NCBI GenBank assembly: GCA_963691705.1
Contig: OY829539.1
Location: 20,196,407 to 20,260,406, forward strand
From: Viola odorata
Taxonomy: Eukaryota; Streptophyta; Magnoliopsida; Malpighiales; Violaceae
Reading direction: 5' to 3'
Length of the DNA: 64,000 nt
Shown: in pieces, positions 23,077 to 35,262 of the stretch
How positions within the stretch are numbered: the stretch's first letter is position 1
Layout: each line of letters begins with the position of its first letter
The notes under the pieces: generated by a model
Databases searched by the model: none
Seen by the model: only the letters and a program-made list of their open reading frames with translations
What the model was told of the DNA's origin: nothing
Translations under genes and position numbers: made by a program

Positions 23077-23910
23077 TTAATTGTTGTCCCACCAGAATTG
23101 CTTTTGGAGATAGTTCACCACATCTTTATCCAGCTGGAAAGCCTTGGTCAGAACATCAGACTTGATCGCAGGATTGGATCCAAAAACAGCGTTTGCAATA
23201 GTAATGACCCCAGGATTCTGGCTGCTCAGACCCGCGAAGGCAACAGCATCGGTAGTTCCCATGTTGAATTGGAAATGGATAAGCCCAATAGGGAAAACAA
23301 AAGCATCTCCTGGGTACATAACCTTGGAAATGAGGCGATTTTCGGGGTTTGATGTCACAAATCCTACGTACAGAGTCCCCTCTTGGACAAATAGAATTTC
23401 TGTAGCGCGCGGATGGGTGTGGGGTGGGTTTTGGCCATATGGGGCATAGTCGATGCGGACCATGGAAATGCCAAGAGTGTTAAGTCCTGGGATTTGGACA
23501 ACATTGACAGTGGTGACATTTGAGCCAACAGGGTTTGTTGTGTTCTTGGGAATGTTGAGTCCAGAGAAGGAGAAATCATTTGGCATCGCAAGCTTGGGGT
23601 CCTTGCAGAATTTCCCATTCACAAATACTGTGGATGACTTCGGACCTGATAAGACTCGAATGAAATTATTCTCCTACTCGAACAGTGCAGAAACAACACC
23701 CATAAAATGAGAATAAAAAAATATACTTTTGCTTCGGTAATAATTAAAAGGAATAACAAAAGATGAGGGATCTGAATTGAGGGAACAAGGGGACATACCA
23801 CCAGCTTTGGTGTCATTTACTGCTACGCAGAAGTCCTGAACAGGATCGGGATCAGAGGCAGAGACTAATGCAAGAACTGCGAAAGCTACAAGGAAGTAAG
23901 CTCCTTTCAT
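23077..23910 (-). CDS. GLP: Germin-like protein A (secreted cupin)
   Basis: Two exons, 23910-23799 and 23627-23077, with a 171-bp GT-AG intron; the join gives 220 codons plus stop, the usual GLP size. Residues 1-19 form a signal peptide (hydrophobic [12 protein letters not shown]). The cupin has the germin boxes [11 protein letters not shown] (three metal ligands H, H, E) and GLIHFQFN (fourth ligand H). Two cysteines near residues 28 and 44 should form the family's disulphide, and NTT and NVT are N-glycosylation sites. GLPs are manganese-binding apoplastic hexamers; some have superoxide dismutase activity, and the substrate here is unknown. A candidate AATAAA signal lies at 22943-22948. No disabling lesion is seen. 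Confidence 0.93.
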
Positions 23911-23987
23911 ATTTGCTTAACTAATTCTTGAAAATGTGTTAGAGTTGTGTGATAAGGTGTGGGTCACTTTGCATGGCAGTCACTTGC

Positions 23988-23995
23988 ATTTTATA
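23988..23995 (-). promoter_or_regulatory. TATA box of GLP-A
   Basis: TATAAAAT on the minus strand, 78 bp before the ATG, conserved at the same distance in genes B and C. Confidence 0.75.
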
Positions 23996-25790
23996 GGCAG
24001 CGGCCTTGCATTGAAGTAGTCTTCTTTTTTCTATTTTTATTAATTTATCCGAACCTGCTCATGACTTGTCTCTATATTTTTGTTTCTAGATTTATGTAAT
24101 TATTATGTTTTTCTTCATCACCAACTACCCAATTTTTTTCCCTCACTGAGGTTTACAATGGATTTGGTCCACAAAACCCAAATCTTAAGTCATAGGTTCA
24201 ACTAAAAAAAATTGAGTAAAAATTAATCTTATTCGTAGTGAATTAATCTGTGAGCAAAATTTATTGATTAATATTCTGCCATTAAAAAAGCTTTTAGTTC
24301 ATCGGGCTATTTTATCCCTTCTCTTTTTACAATATAAAATACTAACAGAAACAGTGGTTCTTTTTTTTTTTACTGGTTTGGTGTCACGAAAGTAATTTAC
24401 AACCTCCTAGCAATTTTTACCTGCTTAAAACTTGCTGAGCCTGCAACAGATTTTTGTCTCTAGATTTATGTTTTTCTTCAATACCAACTACCCAATTTGT
24501 TTTTTTCTAAAATCTATTTTACAATGAATTTGGTCCACAAAACCCAAACGTTAAGTCATAATTATTATAATTCAATCTCAAGTGTCCTTAATATTAAGTT
24601 AAACTAATCTTATTTGTAGTAAATTTTCACGTTTCAGTCTCAAATATTCTTAATTAAGCGAAAATTAATCTTATTCGCAATAAATTTTTAGTTTTCAATC
24701 TCTTTGAAATTTCAACCGCATTAAATTTCTCAATTCTTTTTCCATGAGATAACTTTTCAATTATAATATGCAATAGTAATTTATTTGGGCAGTTGGATCG
24801 ATGGGACACTTTGTTGTACAATTCATTAAAATTCAATGGATGGGTTCAAAGCTTCTAGTTACAATTATTTTTTTCCAGAAATTTTACAATAATTTCATTA
24901 ATAAAAATTCTTGCTACAAGAAAAGGCTCTAAAACTAAAATAGTGCATGAAGTGTAATGACTTAAGAAAATAAGTTTCACTACAAATTTTTATTTCACTG
25001 CTGATGAGAGAAATAATTGATATAGTCTCAAATAATAATTTATTCTTCCTTACTAACTTGAGATAAATGGATACGAAACATATAAATGGTTGAACATAAT
25101 AATTCAATGAGAGTACTTCCATCGATATAGGTTACTAGAAGGTACAATATAGGTTATACAAGACTTGGCACCGCAAAGAATCATGGAAGACCTTAAGTGT
25201 GGTGTTTAGTTATGTCGTCTACACGTATTCCTAAATTATAAAAATATAAAAATAGTACTTTATAATAACTATGACGCGTACATCTAATTTAAAAAATAAT
25301 ATGAAAAGCTTATCTAGTTTATAACTATTACACATAAAAAATATCAAAACATCACTAGATTATATAATGAAATCACTACAAATATATAAATAAAGGTAAT
25401 TAGAACGATAAATGTGAATGGGGATAGCTAAATGTATAAGCAACTTATCTGCATGCTTACATCAATACAGTTTTTGGCTTTGCTCCCGTCCGGGTTTTGG
25501 TTCCACATTAGGATCAATTGGCATATTTTCTAATTCTTTTTGACATTAAAGTCAAACATTACTTTTGCTATTTCAAGAGGCTTGAACTAACAACCATCAC
25601 GTTGCCCAGTCGCCATGGTCTGAATTCAGAAAATTGCAGTTAAACAGTAAAAAATATGTCCATTATTAACCTTAATCTTAAGTGTGAGTTTATGGAATGG
25701 AAAAAATCACGTTAGAGAACAATCCACTTTTCGATTGCGAGCTCCTCCTGAGAATTGTGGTACAGAGGATACTTTTGATTTTCCTTTGCA
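23996..25790. other. A-type upstream flank of GLP-A
   Basis: Non-coding. From about 24400 it matches 53560-54960 of the B unit almost base for base. It includes a copy of the dispersed repeat seen at 21840-22100 (25130-25430). It is cut at 25791-25795 by element 2 and resumes at 40058. Confidence 0.8.
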
Positions 25791-25795
25791 GCGTG
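25791..25795 (+). repeat. Target-site duplication of element 2, left
   Basis: GCGTG, paired with CCGTG at 40053-40057 (one mismatch). The uninterrupted site in the B unit reads CAGCGTGTTCAGATGG at about 54962. Confidence 0.8.
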
Positions 25796-26471
25796 TGTAG
25801 ACATCAAAATTGCAAACCATCTTAAAATATGCGGTCCAATTTATAAAAAAGCCACGAAACCTATTTATCGAAATTCGTGAGGCTTATTTCAACAAACTCA
25901 TACTCGGAGGGATCAAAATTCATCTCATATTTATTAAATAATTTGATTAAGTGTCAAATTAATTAATATTTAATTATTAATTAATGTGCAAATTAATTAA
26001 TAATGGTGGTTACACATTGGGCCAATGAGATGAGGACACGTGTCATCTTTCCCACTCAAAACCATCCCTATGAGCCTATAAATAGAGGCCTCATTAGAAG
26101 GTGAAGAACACATTATTTTGAGGAGAAGAAGTGCTGCAAAAATCAAGAGCTAAAGCATATCGTCTCCAAGGAAGAAAGAGAAGCCACAAGATGATTCAAG
26201 GCCGGTTTTCTCTCAACCACATCAAATCAAATCAAGAAGAAGCCACAAGTTAATTCAAGGTCGGTTTCTTCTCAAATCAACCGCGGATTACAAGCTGATT
26301 CAAGGCCAATCCGTCAACCATCGAACTCAAGTTCAAATCCAAATCCAGAGTGACGACTGATTCATTAATCAGAGGAATCAAGAGAAGAAGAACCACTTTT
26401 ATTCTACATTCAACATTTGTAATTTGACATGTGTAATTCTCTCCTATTTTAGGAAAAAAATTGTGTGTACA
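25796..26471 (+). repeat. 5' LTR of element 2
   Basis: TGTAGACATC...TGTGTACA, 676 bp, with TATA box 26077-26084 in the core CCTATAAATAGAGGCCT. It is preceded by the target duplication and followed by the primer-binding site. Confidence 0.95.
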
Positions 26472-26475
26472 AATC

Positions 26476-26495
26476 TTTGGCACGCCCAGTGGGAC
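26476..26495 (+). other. Primer-binding site of element 2
   Basis: TTTGGCACGCCCAGTGGGAC begins four bases after the 5' LTR, a typical position and wording for plant Tat-type elements. I did not assign the primer tRNA. Confidence 0.7.
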
Positions 26496-26546
26496 ACTAC
26501 TCTCCTCTCATCTCTTGAATCACACTTCTCAAATCAAGATCCAACG

Positions 26547-28735
26547 ATGAATCGCCTGATTAGAAATCAGACCGATGACTCCTTTCCTGAAGCACTTCAA
26601 GAAGGTCTTCCCGCAACACGTGCTCACACTAGATCCGGAAGAGCCCAGTTGGTTTCACCATTGAAACAATTTTCCCGTAGGGAAAAACCCAGAAGAAAGG
26701 TCACCAAAGATGTGCAAACAAGATCTAACGGCTCTTACTATGATTATCATCCGAGTGGAGAGTCCGATACCGGAGTTGCTTCTGAAAATACTCCAACTAG
26801 GAGATGGGTAGACTACAACTCTGACTCCTCCGAATCCTTTGCTGCGGTGATGGCCATCGACGCTTCCCAAGATCCTGAGACTCGCTTTCAAGAGATGTCC
26901 ACGGAATTGAAAATTTGACAAAGGCTATGGCAGAGAAAGATGCCCAAATAACTTTCTTGACGGCTAAGTTGGCAAGTCACCCAGGTTCATCAAATAATCC
27001 AAACTCTAGCGGAGGCTCTTTTGGTGATGAGAATGCTGAGCGAGAACGACAGCGAAAATACCATGAAGACTACATCCTGGTGAATAATCTGAATGACAAT
27101 AACAACAACACCGCGATACCTGTCGCAAACCTGATAGTTCAACAACTGCAGATGATGATTGCCGACACTATCCGTGTTCAATATGGAGGAGCCTCGCAAT
27201 CCTTACTTGGTTATGCGAAGCCATACTCAAGGCGCATAGATGAACTATTACTGCCTGTAAGGTATCAACCTCCAAAATTCCAGCAGTTCGAGGGGAAAGG
27301 GAACCCTAAACAACACATCGCTCACTTCATAGAGACTTGCAACAATGCAGAAACTTATGGAGATATGATGGTGAAGTAATTTGTTCGATCTCTGAAAGGC
27401 GTGGCCTTCGAATGGTACACTAACAGCAGGTCTGGGTCTATTGATAGTTGGGACCAACTTGAAAGAGAATTCCTAACTCGCTTTTACAGCAGTCGACAGA
27501 TTGTTGGCCTACCTTAATTAGCTGGAACGCAACAAAGGAAAGATGAACCTGTCACTGAATTCATCGAAAGATGGAGGAACTTGATCCTAAATTGCAAAGA
27601 AAGGATTAGTGAGTCATCTTTAATTGGCATGTGTGTCCAAGGCATGCAGTGGGGACTGCTCTATAACTTGCAGGCGAACATGCCTCGCACATTCGAGTAG
27701 CTCGCAACTAGAGCTCATGATCTAGAAATTTAGATCCAAAGGCATGGGAGTTACTTACCAAATGACTCTCGTGAAAAGAAGGAAGTCAAGAAAGAAGTGA
27801 GGAAAGACCCGAAGAACAACAAAGGAAAAGAAAGCATGGTGGTTACCACTGCACCTGTGAAGATATCCTCCAAGGAAGCTCAAAGGAAAGAAGGGATGAA
27901 GCAGGTCAAGATGGAGTACAAGCCTTTCAGAGCTCATAGAAGAACCCTGAAGGAACGTGAAGAAAAGGGATACCCTTTTTTGGACTCAGAAGTCTCCGAC
28001 ATTCTGGACCAACTTCTTGAACAAAAATTGATCGAGCTTCCGCCATCAAAGCGCCCAGAGGAAGTGAACCATTTCGACAACCCTAGGTATTACAGATATC
28101 ATCGGATCATTAGTCATTCGGTAGATAAATGCTTTGTCCTCAAAGATCTCATTGTTCATTTGGACAACGAAGGTAAGATAAAACTCGATAGTGAAGATGT
28201 TGCAGAGGCCAACTACATCACGACCACCACAAATAATGATGCTAAACAGACGATGATTGCCTTCGGGTCGTTCGATCCTATTCCGTTGTCGCAAGCCTTG
28301 GGTCAGGGGATAGTCGCCTCTCAACCGACGATACTGACAGCTGAATTACCGAAAGGGGCAGTCCCTATAAAGTTCAGCACGGATGGAGAAGTCAAGGTCA
28401 CCCATGCTTACCCAGGGATGCCAAAGATAGGCAACCCTTATGGGCGAAGCTTGTACGAGTTAATGATTGATGACTTAGATGTTTGGGAAACAAGCTCTGA
28501 GTCCGAAGATGAATTTAATGATGGGTGGTCAACCTTTAGAAGAAAGAAGAATAAGAAGGTTCTTCCAAAGAGAAAATCATCCTCAACATACTCTTATGGT
28601 GCCTCTATTCAAAATCATAATGTCCACCAAGAAGGGTGGGGTCTTCCGAGCGAACAACCAGAGATATCTGAAGAAGGAAGGACAGTAACTCTTGAAGAGT
28701 ATTTCCCAGAAGAACAACATTATGAGATTGTGTAG
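26547..28735 (+). pseudogene. gag of element 2
   Basis: ATG at 26547 (MNRLIRNQTDD). A one-base deletion in an A run near 26910 shifts the frame; the second part runs to 28735 and contains the gag core PVRYQPPKFQQFEGKGNP, FEWYTN, FLTRFY and FIERWRNL. Stops at 27377, 27515, 27698 and 27731 each replace a codon that one C-to-T change explains (CAA or CAG). A C-terminal HYYRYHRIISHSVDKCFVLKD block fits Tat gag-pol. Not functional. Confidence 0.9.
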
Positions 28736-28739
28736 CAGT

Positions 28740-30603
28740 CCACATGGTCAGCGTGGAGCAAGCTGAAGAGTCCGACTAGGAGGATGATGATGTTATAAAA
28801 AGGTTGAAGGAGGTCCCATTAAACGTCTCTTTAGCCGAAACCCTTAATCTCCCTTCAGAAGTCAAGATGTCAATAGTACAAGCGTTGGTAAATCCAACCA
28901 AATACAAGGAAAGATTGTTGAAAGCTGTTAATCAACCATCTTACGTCGAATGCTTTAATGCAATCACCTTTACAGATGATGATTTGCTACTGGGATCTCG
29001 CTTGCACAATAGACCTCTTTATGTTGCAGGTTACATTCGAGAAGAAAAGCTCAGAAGGATACTTGTGGATCAAGGGTCAGCGGTCAGCATTATGCCCATC
29101 CATACAATGAAGAAACTAGGAATTGCCATGTTTGAACTTTCCAAAAGTAAGTTAGTCATCCAAGGTTTCAATCAAAAGGGTCAAGCTGCCATTGGCGCAA
29201 TTCGAGTGAAGCTAGAGATCGAAGAATTGGCATCTACTGTTCTTTTTCATGTGATTGATGCTAGAACATCCTACCAGTTGCTCCTCGGAAGGATTTGGTT
29301 ACACGAGAATGGAGTTATCCCTTCAAGTTGGCACCAATGCCTCAAATTTATTCACAATGGAGAGGTAAAATGCGTTAAGGGAGAAACCAACCCATTCAGC
29401 GAGGAAGAGTCACATTTTGCAGATGCAAAATTCTTCTCAGAAGAACAGATTCCTTCAGAAGCCGTCCCCATCTTCGCACCACAGTATAAGAAGAATAGAG
29501 AGAGCTTATCTTCTGCAACAAGAGCAACACCTGTGTTTGAAAAGGCTTCTCTTTCCAAAACTGCCATCACTGAGGAAGTAGAAGTCTTAAAAAGGAGTAT
29601 GACTCTCTCTATCCCTATGATTTCAATATTGGTTCCGACACTATTCAAGCCGGAAGCTCCTCAAAAGATGAAATCTAAGGATGCGGGTGAAGGATCAGCA
29701 AGACAACCCATCCCTATGATTTCAACATTGGTCCCAAGGTCATCCAAGCTGGAAGCTTCCAAGGAGACAAGATCTGAAGATATAAAAAGTGAAGGATCAA
29801 AAGGATATAGTCGAGCATGGTATGACCCAAAAGTCAAAAGACTTTTTGAGAATGCTGGGTACTCAAAAGGAGAGCCTCATAAACTTGGTGACTTGGATGC
29901 TGTCCTTTCTAGCGGAAGACCATCTACGAAAAGGCAAAGGTTCGGGCTCGGTTTTCTACAAGATCCTCCAGCCAAGATCAAAGTCAAAAGGGCATCTATA
30001 AACCCAATTATGATACAAATATATGAAGTTGATAAGGAGATCCCTAAGGAGGAAAAGCCTTCCGTATTTAGCCGTATCCAAGGAGAAGCGGCTAGGGTTT
30101 CTATTTTTGACAGGTTAGGAGACAAAGCTTCTTTGGAGCCTGAACTTACGACACCGCCACAGAGGAGGTCCGTCTTCACACGGCTAGGACCTAACAACCT
30201 AAATCAAAAAGGAAACTCCAAGAAGCAAAAGCAGAGGAGAAAACACGTTAAACGACAGCTCTTCCACAATGCTGAAGACATGGAGGTTGAGGATGTTAAT
30301 TGTGCCTCTGTTGAGGAAGTGTCAGATGAAGATGAACTAGAGTCAGCTCCGTCAATATTTGAGGAAGGGGGGCAAGCGACAGTTGATGAATTGAAAGAAG
30401 TAAACTTGGGCACTATCGACGAGCCAAGACCAACTTTCCTAAGTGCTCTATTGAGTCCCGAAGATGCAGAAAAGTATATGGAACTCTTGAAAGAATTCAA
30501 GGATGTGTTTGCATGGTCTTACAAAGAAATGCGTGGACTGAATCCCAAGGTTGCAGTGCATCACCTTGCAGTGAGACATGGCATAAGACCTAGTAAACAA
30601 CCT
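28740..30603 (+). pseudogene. Protease and pol leader of element 2
   Basis: A 600-codon frame after a frameshift near 28735 and a TAG at 28777. The aspartic protease has LVDQGSAVSIMP (29065 onward; D-Q-G-S active site instead of the commoner D-G-S or D-T-G) and LLLGRIWLH downstream. A long low-complexity linker (29400-30380) separates it from RT. TAA at 30604 ends the frame, again one C-to-T change from CAA. Confidence 0.88.
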
Positions 30604-30606
30604 TAA

Positions 30607-32501
30607 AGGAAGTTCCGCCCAGACCTAATCCCATCGATTGAAGCTGAAGTGAATAAACTCATTGAGGCCAGATTTATCCGCGAAGTTAAATACCCTACTT
30701 GGATTGCCAACATTGTGCCAGTGAAGAAGAAGAACGGCCAAATCCGCGTTTGTGTGGACTTTCGCGACCTGAATAGGGCTTGTCCTAAAGATGACTTCCC
30801 TCTCCCAATCACTGAGTTGATGGTCGATGCAACCACAAGTCACGAAGCTTTATCTTTCATGGATGGCTCATCCAGATACAATCAAATCCGCATGAATCCA
30901 AAAGATGAAGAGCTTACGACATTTAGGACACCTAAAGGCATATATTGTTATAAGGTAATGCCATTTGGCTTGAAGAATCTGGAGCCACCTACCAACGGGC
31001 AATGCAAAAAATCTTCGATGACATGATGCACAAAAGGGTGGAATGTTATGTTGATGATGTAGTAGCTAAGACTAAAACAAGGCAAGATCACTTAAGTGAC
31101 TTGAGGGTTGTGTTTGAAAGGCTTCATCGATATCAGCTCAAGATGAGCCCACTAAAGTGTGCCTTCGGAGTTACCTCTGGGAAATTCCTTGGTTTCATTG
31201 TTAGACATCGCGGCATCGAAGTCGGCCGAACAAAGATCAATGCTATACTCAACATGCCCGAACCTACGAATATTCATGAGTTGAAAAGCTTGCAAGGAAG
31301 ATTGGCGTACATAAGGAGACTTATCTCTAATTTGGCTGGACGTTGCCATCCATTTAGTAGATTGATTAAAAAGGACGTACCCTTCGAATGGGATGAAGCC
31401 TGTCACAATGCTTTCGAAAGCCTCAAAAGGTATTTGCTTCACCCGCCAGTTCTCGCGGCACCCATTCCTGGAAAACCATTGATCCTTTACATATCCGCTC
31501 AAGAGCAATCTCTGGGGGCAATGCACGCTCAACTAAATGAGATTAATAAAGAAAATGCACTTTATTACTTTAGTAGGACACTCGTGGGAGCTGAGCAAAA
31601 GTCCGCTCCAATCGAGAAGATTTGTTTAGCTCTAATCTTTGCTGCTAGAAAGTTGAGGCATTACATGCTCTCGCATAGCATTCATTTGATATCAAAGGCA
31701 GATCCTCTCAAGTACCTGATGTCTAGACCAATCCTCTCAAGAAGGTTGGCTAAATGGACATTACTGTTGTTGGAGTTTGAGATAACCTTTGTGCCACAAA
31801 AGGCCACAAAAGGACAAGCTCTAGCAGATTTCTTAGCAGATCATCTGATTCCGGCGGAATGGGAACTTCCTGAGGATTTTCCAGATGAAGAAGTTTTCTT
31901 CACTGATTTTATGCCATCATGGAAACTTTTTTTTGATGGTGCAGCCAGAAGCTATGGTGCAGGAGTTGGGGTAGTATTTGTTACTCCCCACGATGAGGTG
32001 CTGACATTCTCTTTCACCTTGATGGAAAATTACTCTAATAATGTCGCAAAGTATCAAGCTTTGTTGATCGGTTTAGAGATAGCACTAGAAATGAGGATCA
32101 ACCAACTGGAAGTATATGGTGACTCACAGTTGATTGTTAACCAATTATTGTCTGAGTATGAGGTCCGAAAAGAAGATTTGGTACCGTATCATCAATACGC
32201 AATGAAATTATCGGAGAAGTTTGAGTCCATAAGTTTCAACTTTGTTCTAAGAAGTGAAAATAGGCAAGCAGATGCTTTGGCCAACCTTGCTGCTGTTTTG
32301 GCTGTGACTGAAGGAGATAGCATTCCAGTATCAGTCTCTCGGCGCTGGGTCATTCCCCTATTAGTTCCCAAAGATGAGGAGGAAGTAAACGACATTACTG
32401 TGGTCGAAGAAGAGAATGAAGATTGGAGGCAGCCACTCATCAATTTTCTCCAGTATGGGAAGTTGCCCGATGATCCTTGTCACAAGACCGAAATAAAAAG
32501 A
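30607..32501 (+). pseudogene. RT with two RNase H domains, element 2
   Basis: RT begins FRPDLIPSIEAEVNKLIEA, with IANIVPVKKKNGQIRVCVDF and the YVDD box at 31047-31058. A one-base deletion at 30978/30979 shifts the frame just after MPFGLKN. The RT-linked RNase H follows (LYISAQEQSLGAMHAQ to QKATKGQALADFL). A second, archaeal-type RNase H (LFFDGAARSYGAGVGVVF, VYGDSQLIVNQL, NRQADALANLA) covers about 31920-32300. This double RNase H is diagnostic of the Tat lineage. Confidence 0.93.
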
Positions 32502-32504
32502 TGA

Positions 32505-33791
32505 GCTCTACGGTTCATATATTTTAAGGAAACTTTATATCGTCATTCATTTGATGGTGTGTTCCTTAGGTGTCTGGGAAGAGAAGAATCAATCCAAGCC
32601 TTACAAGAGGCTCATAGTGGGGTTTGTGGTGCTCACCAGTCAGGTCCTAAATTGCATTTTCAGATTAAGAGAATGGGGTACTATTGGCCAACTATGGTAC
32701 AAGACTGCATGGAATACGCAAAGAAATGTGAAGCTTGTAAAGTGCATACAAACTACATTCATCAACCTCCAGAGCCTCTGCACCCCACTGTGGCTTCATG
32801 GCCCTTTGAAGTTTGGGGATTGGATGTGGTTGGACCTATCACTCCAAAGTCATCTGCTGGTGACTCTTACATTCTTGCCGCAATCGACTACTTCTCCAAA
32901 TGGACAGAGGTTGTCCCTTTAAAAGAGGTCAAGAAAGAAACGGTGGTGGATTTTATTCGCACTCACATCATTTATCGGTATGGAGTACCTCGATATATCA
33001 TCACTGATAATGGAAAACCCTTCTACAATGCTCATATGGACAAACTATGCGAGCAATTTGGATTCGTCCAAAGAAACTCTTCCATGTATTATCTGGCAGC
33101 AAATGGTTTGGCTGAAGCCTTCAATAAGACTCTTTGTAATTTACTGAAGAGGGTCGTCTCCAAGACCAAGAGAGATTGGCATGAAAGAGTTGGTAAAGCT
33201 TTATGGGCGTACCGCACAACCTTTCGGACTCCAACTCAAGCAACTCTTTATGCTCTCGTGTATGGAGTGGAAGCAGTCCTTCCTCTTGAACGTCAAATTC
33301 CATCACTAAGGATAGCCATTCAGGAAGAATTGACCAATGAAGAGCAGACTAAGTTGAGATTACAGGAACTGGAAGCCTTGGATGAAAAAAGGCTCGAAGC
33401 TCAAAACCGCTTGGAATGCTATCAAGCTCGTATGGCCCGAGCTTTCAACAAAAAGGTTCAGCCAAGATCCTTCCATATAGGAGACTTGGTGCTTGCGGTC
33501 CGCCATCCCATTGTGATCACAAGGAAGGTGACAGGAAAGTTCCAACAAAAATGGGATGGACCATATGTTGTGCAAGAGGTCTATAAAAATGGCGCGTACA
33601 AGATTGTGGACAAGGATGGGCTACGCATCGGACCCATCAATGGAAAGTTCTTGAAGCGCTTCTATGCTTGGAATCATTGTAATACTCCTGGCCCGCAAGA
33701 GTATAAACTGTGTACGGCCAAAATAAAAAATAAAAAAACAAAACAAAACAAAATAATTGAACTACATCATGACTTGATCCTTCTTCTTTGA
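32505..33791 (+). pseudogene. Integrase of element 2
   Basis: The frame continues from RT through a TGA at 32502-32504 (CGA plus C-to-T). The HHCC zinc-binding part (EAHSGVCGAH ... CEACK), the catalytic aspartates (GLDVVGP, ITDNGKPF) and the glutamate (LAEAFNKTL) are all present. The C-terminal block DLVLAVRHPI...KWDGPYVV follows. Itself unbroken, but it lacks an own start and depends on read-through of the damaged polyprotein. Confidence 0.93.
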
Positions 33792-33890
33792 AGGTACGTA
33801 GGCAACTTAACATATTTCAAGTACAATCACATAAAAAGAAAACAAAATCATTGTATTACTCCTGGCCCGCAAGAGTATAAACTGTGTACG
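33672..33890 (+). repeat. 45-bp direct repeat after integrase
   Basis: 33672-33716 and 33846-33890 share 45 bases with one difference, including CTCCTGGCCCGCAAGAG. Both lie at the integrase end, so a local duplication has extended the coding tail. Confidence 0.85.
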
Positions 33891-34954
33891 ACTAAATAAA
33901 TGAATAAAATAAATATATTTCTAGAGCTAATCAGTCAAGGGAAAGTAAAATTTCTTTGCCACAATTGAATGAATCATCATCATATCAGTTCAAGCTCCAA
34001 AAAAAACAAAGAGACAAAGAATAAAAGCGTTGATTCCATGTGTGGGAAAAGTATACACTAAAAAAAAATGGGACTACACTAGAGACGCCACTATGTCTTC
34101 CAAATCTGCCATCTGAAGAAGAGTATGCCTAAGTTCTTCTCTCTCATGGTCAATCGCTTCAACTTCAGCTGCAGTGATGGTCTCTTTCTTTTTCCATTCT
34201 TCTTGTTCTGAAGAAAGCTTCTGGATGTTCTCGTCGGTGTTTTGAAGATCATCTTGCAACTTGTCAATCTTTGTGGCTAATCTACCCTTTTCCTCTTGCA
34301 ATCGGTTGATCTTCAAGTCCAAGTCTTCCATCTCTGCTTTTGAACTCAATAAGGCATCCTGAAGGGAAGAACTCCGCATTTGAGAGGCGTCAAGCTTCAA
34401 CTTTAGCCTATCCACTTCCTCGGGCGAGGGAAGATGACTCATGTCCTTCTGTCTCCTTACCAGGTAAGAGTCAACTCGAGTCAGAAAGTCCCCAAATTTC
34501 AACTTCAATGGGGTAGCATCAGACATGAATACATCATTGATGACATCCTCAAGAATAGGAGACTTCTTTTCCCACCAAACCTTCAAATTCGAAAAGCCAC
34601 CACTAAGAGCAATCTGTAACTCCTTTTTAAGAAAACCAGAAAGCCTACGAACAATAGAGGATCTACATGTAGCAAGTTCTTCAGAACTGATAAGTGGACC
34701 AGGGCAAATCGATTTGGTAGGCATCAGCTTTTGAGCAAAGCTAGAATGATGAGCAGAGGAAGCAACAACACTTGTAAGTCTAGTAGTTGGAGACTCCCTT
34801 GTCCTCAACGAGTCTACCTCTTCTTCTTCATCTGCGTGAATGATGCCTCCATCTATGGTACTGGGGAAGTCAAGGTCATTCAGATCATTCGCGGAGACAT
34901 TGGCGTTGTCTTCATCAAAGCTATTCAACGCTTCAATCATGTCTTGCTCGACAT

Positions 34955-35037
34955 CTAAGTCATGGAGATGATGGGAGAAAATAAACATAAGTATCATAAG
35001 AAAAGCTAAAACAAATGGAGGATAAATTGGTGGATAC
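34955..35037 (-). other. Intron of the antisense gene, 83 bp
   Basis: Donor AAAG|GTATCC, acceptor ATGACTTAG|AT. It splits one codon after its first base: G plus AT rebuilds GAT (Asp) in the frame of the next exon. Confidence 0.75.
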
Positions 35038-35185
35038 CTTTGTTCCCGGCTTCAAGGGGCGTCCCACCATCTTCAACAAGTCCATGGTCTCTTTGAGAGG
35101 CACTCTTCTTGGACAACACTATCTTTGAAGGTTTCTCAAGTATAGCTCCAACATTCTTTCGGCGCTTCTTCCTCACAAGGTCATC

Positions 35186-35262
35186 CTATGAAAGACGAAT
35201 GAGATCGTCAATGAAGAGTTAAAAAAAAAAAAGTAATGATAAAAATGATGATGATAACATAC
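35186..35262 (-). other. Intron of the antisense gene, 77 bp
   Basis: Donor CAG|GTATGT, acceptor TTTCATAG|GA on the minus strand. T-rich inside. Removal joins GATGACCAG to GATGACCTT without disturbing the frame, whereas reading through ends in a stop. Confidence 0.75.

Noticed and set aside
23071..23710. Plus-strand frames over the GLP genes
   Set aside because: Shadows of the minus-strand cupin exons, which have splice sites, signal peptide and germin boxes.
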